Shown here: in pieces, positions 63,701-64,000 of the stretch | Position numbering within the stretch: the first letter of the stretch is position 1 | Layout of the letters: the number at the start of each line of letters is the position of its first letter | Assembly: GCA_003251535.1 (NCBI GenBank) | Contig: QKFD01000076.1 | Location: 41,202 to 105,201 of the forward strand | Direction of reading: 5' to 3' | DNA from: Chromatiales bacterium | GTDB taxonomy: Bacteria > Pseudomonadota > Gammaproteobacteria > Thiohalomonadales > Thiohalomonadaceae | Length of the DNA: 64,000 nucleotides | The notes under the pieces: model-generated | Seen by the model: the letters and a program-made list of their open reading frames with translations, nothing else | Told to the model about the DNA's origin: nothing | Databases searched by the model: none | Program-made: the position numbers and the translations under genes

Positions 63701-64000
63701 GCCGCTGGGGGTGGTCTGTGGCACTTTCGGCGCTGCTACACGCCGGGATCGCCGCCGCTCTGTTGCCGGCGATGGTGGCGCAGCCACCCCCCAAACCGCA
63801 GCCAGTACCGTTGACCCTGACCCGCTTCATGGCCATGACCAAGGCGGCGCCAGCGAGTGCTGCACCGCCCGCCAGCGCGGTGCAGGAGCCCCCTCCCACC
63901 GTTGCCCCAGTGGAACCTCCGCCACCACCACCGCAGGCGGAGCCACCCCCGCCCCCGCCCCCGCCGCTGTCGCAACCCAAGGCGCCAGCGCAGGCAAAAC
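63697..64000 (+). CDS. tonB: TonB energy-transducing protein, 3'-truncated by window end
   Basis: First 101 codons of a TonB. After the GTG start come a short hydrophobic anchor (SALLHAGIAAALLPAMVA), then a Pro-rich spanning region with repeated PPPPP and Gln/Lys-Pro steps. The C-terminal receptor-binding domain lies beyond the window. Coupling to exbB-exbD and the receptor makes this a dedicated system. Confidence 0.88.
   Translation, partial: MSRWGWSVALSALLHAGIAAALLPAMVAQPPPKPQPVPLTLTRFMAMTKAAPASAAPPASAVQEPPPTVAPVEPPPPPPQAEPPPPPPPPLSQPKAPAQAK

Overview
The window reads as chromosomal DNA of a GC-rich, sulfur-oxidising gammaproteobacterium, probably a member of Chromatiales/Ectothiorhodospiraceae or a relative. 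This rests on the housekeeping gene orders (yciB-yciI-bolA, scpA-scpB-rluB, miaB-ybeZ-ybeY-corC-lnt, ftsK-lolA-rarA) and on two sulfur-oxidation loci. I cannot name the species from sequence alone. There is no prophage, intact insertion sequence, CRISPR array, rRNA or tRNA that I can support.

Layout. 1-11.5 kb: a 5'-truncated secreted subtilisin, then housekeeping genes. 11.5-20.7 kb: an FNR regulator, a pirin, a Cache-HAMP-PAS sensor, an EAL-CBS-GGDEF protein, a candidate small RNA, an orphan ParA and an orphan PilB/GspE-type ATPase carrying a c-di-GMP-binding MshEN motif. 20.8-26 kb: the miaB-ybeZ-ybeY-corC-lnt run. 26.3-33.2 kb: a chemoreceptor, a cyclic-nucleotide-domain protein, an SLC13-type anion transporter and a BepA-like protease.

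33.3-41.9 kb is the first sulfur region. It holds rhodanese-tusA-dsrE2, then the lipoate-binding protein LbpA with its assembly genes (lipS1, lipoate ligase, a geranylgeranyl-reductase-like flavoprotein, lipS2) and a FadL-type porin. The sHdr genes that normally accompany LbpA are absent from this stretch.

42-50.4 kb: a split PAS/chemoreceptor pair resembling CetB/CetA, then ftsK-lolA-rarA-crcB-DUF190. 50.5-57.6 kb is the second sulfur region: an Aer-like chemoreceptor, a TtrSR/ThsSR-like two-component system, then soxK-like, soxX, soxA, soxY and soxZ behind a promoter region with two perfect inverted repeats.

57.8-64 kb is the most unusual part. One co-directional cluster encodes a TonB-dependent receptor, a solitary type-2 periplasmic binding protein, a DUF1111 di-haem protein, and its own ExbB, ExbD and TonB (cut by the window end). 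Three exact copies of CGTTAT-N12-ATAACG lie in the 260 bp before the receptor gene. That is the geometry of a ModE (molybdate) operator, so I propose a molybdate- or tungstate-responsive outer-membrane uptake system. The ModE link is inference and would need motif and regulon analysis.
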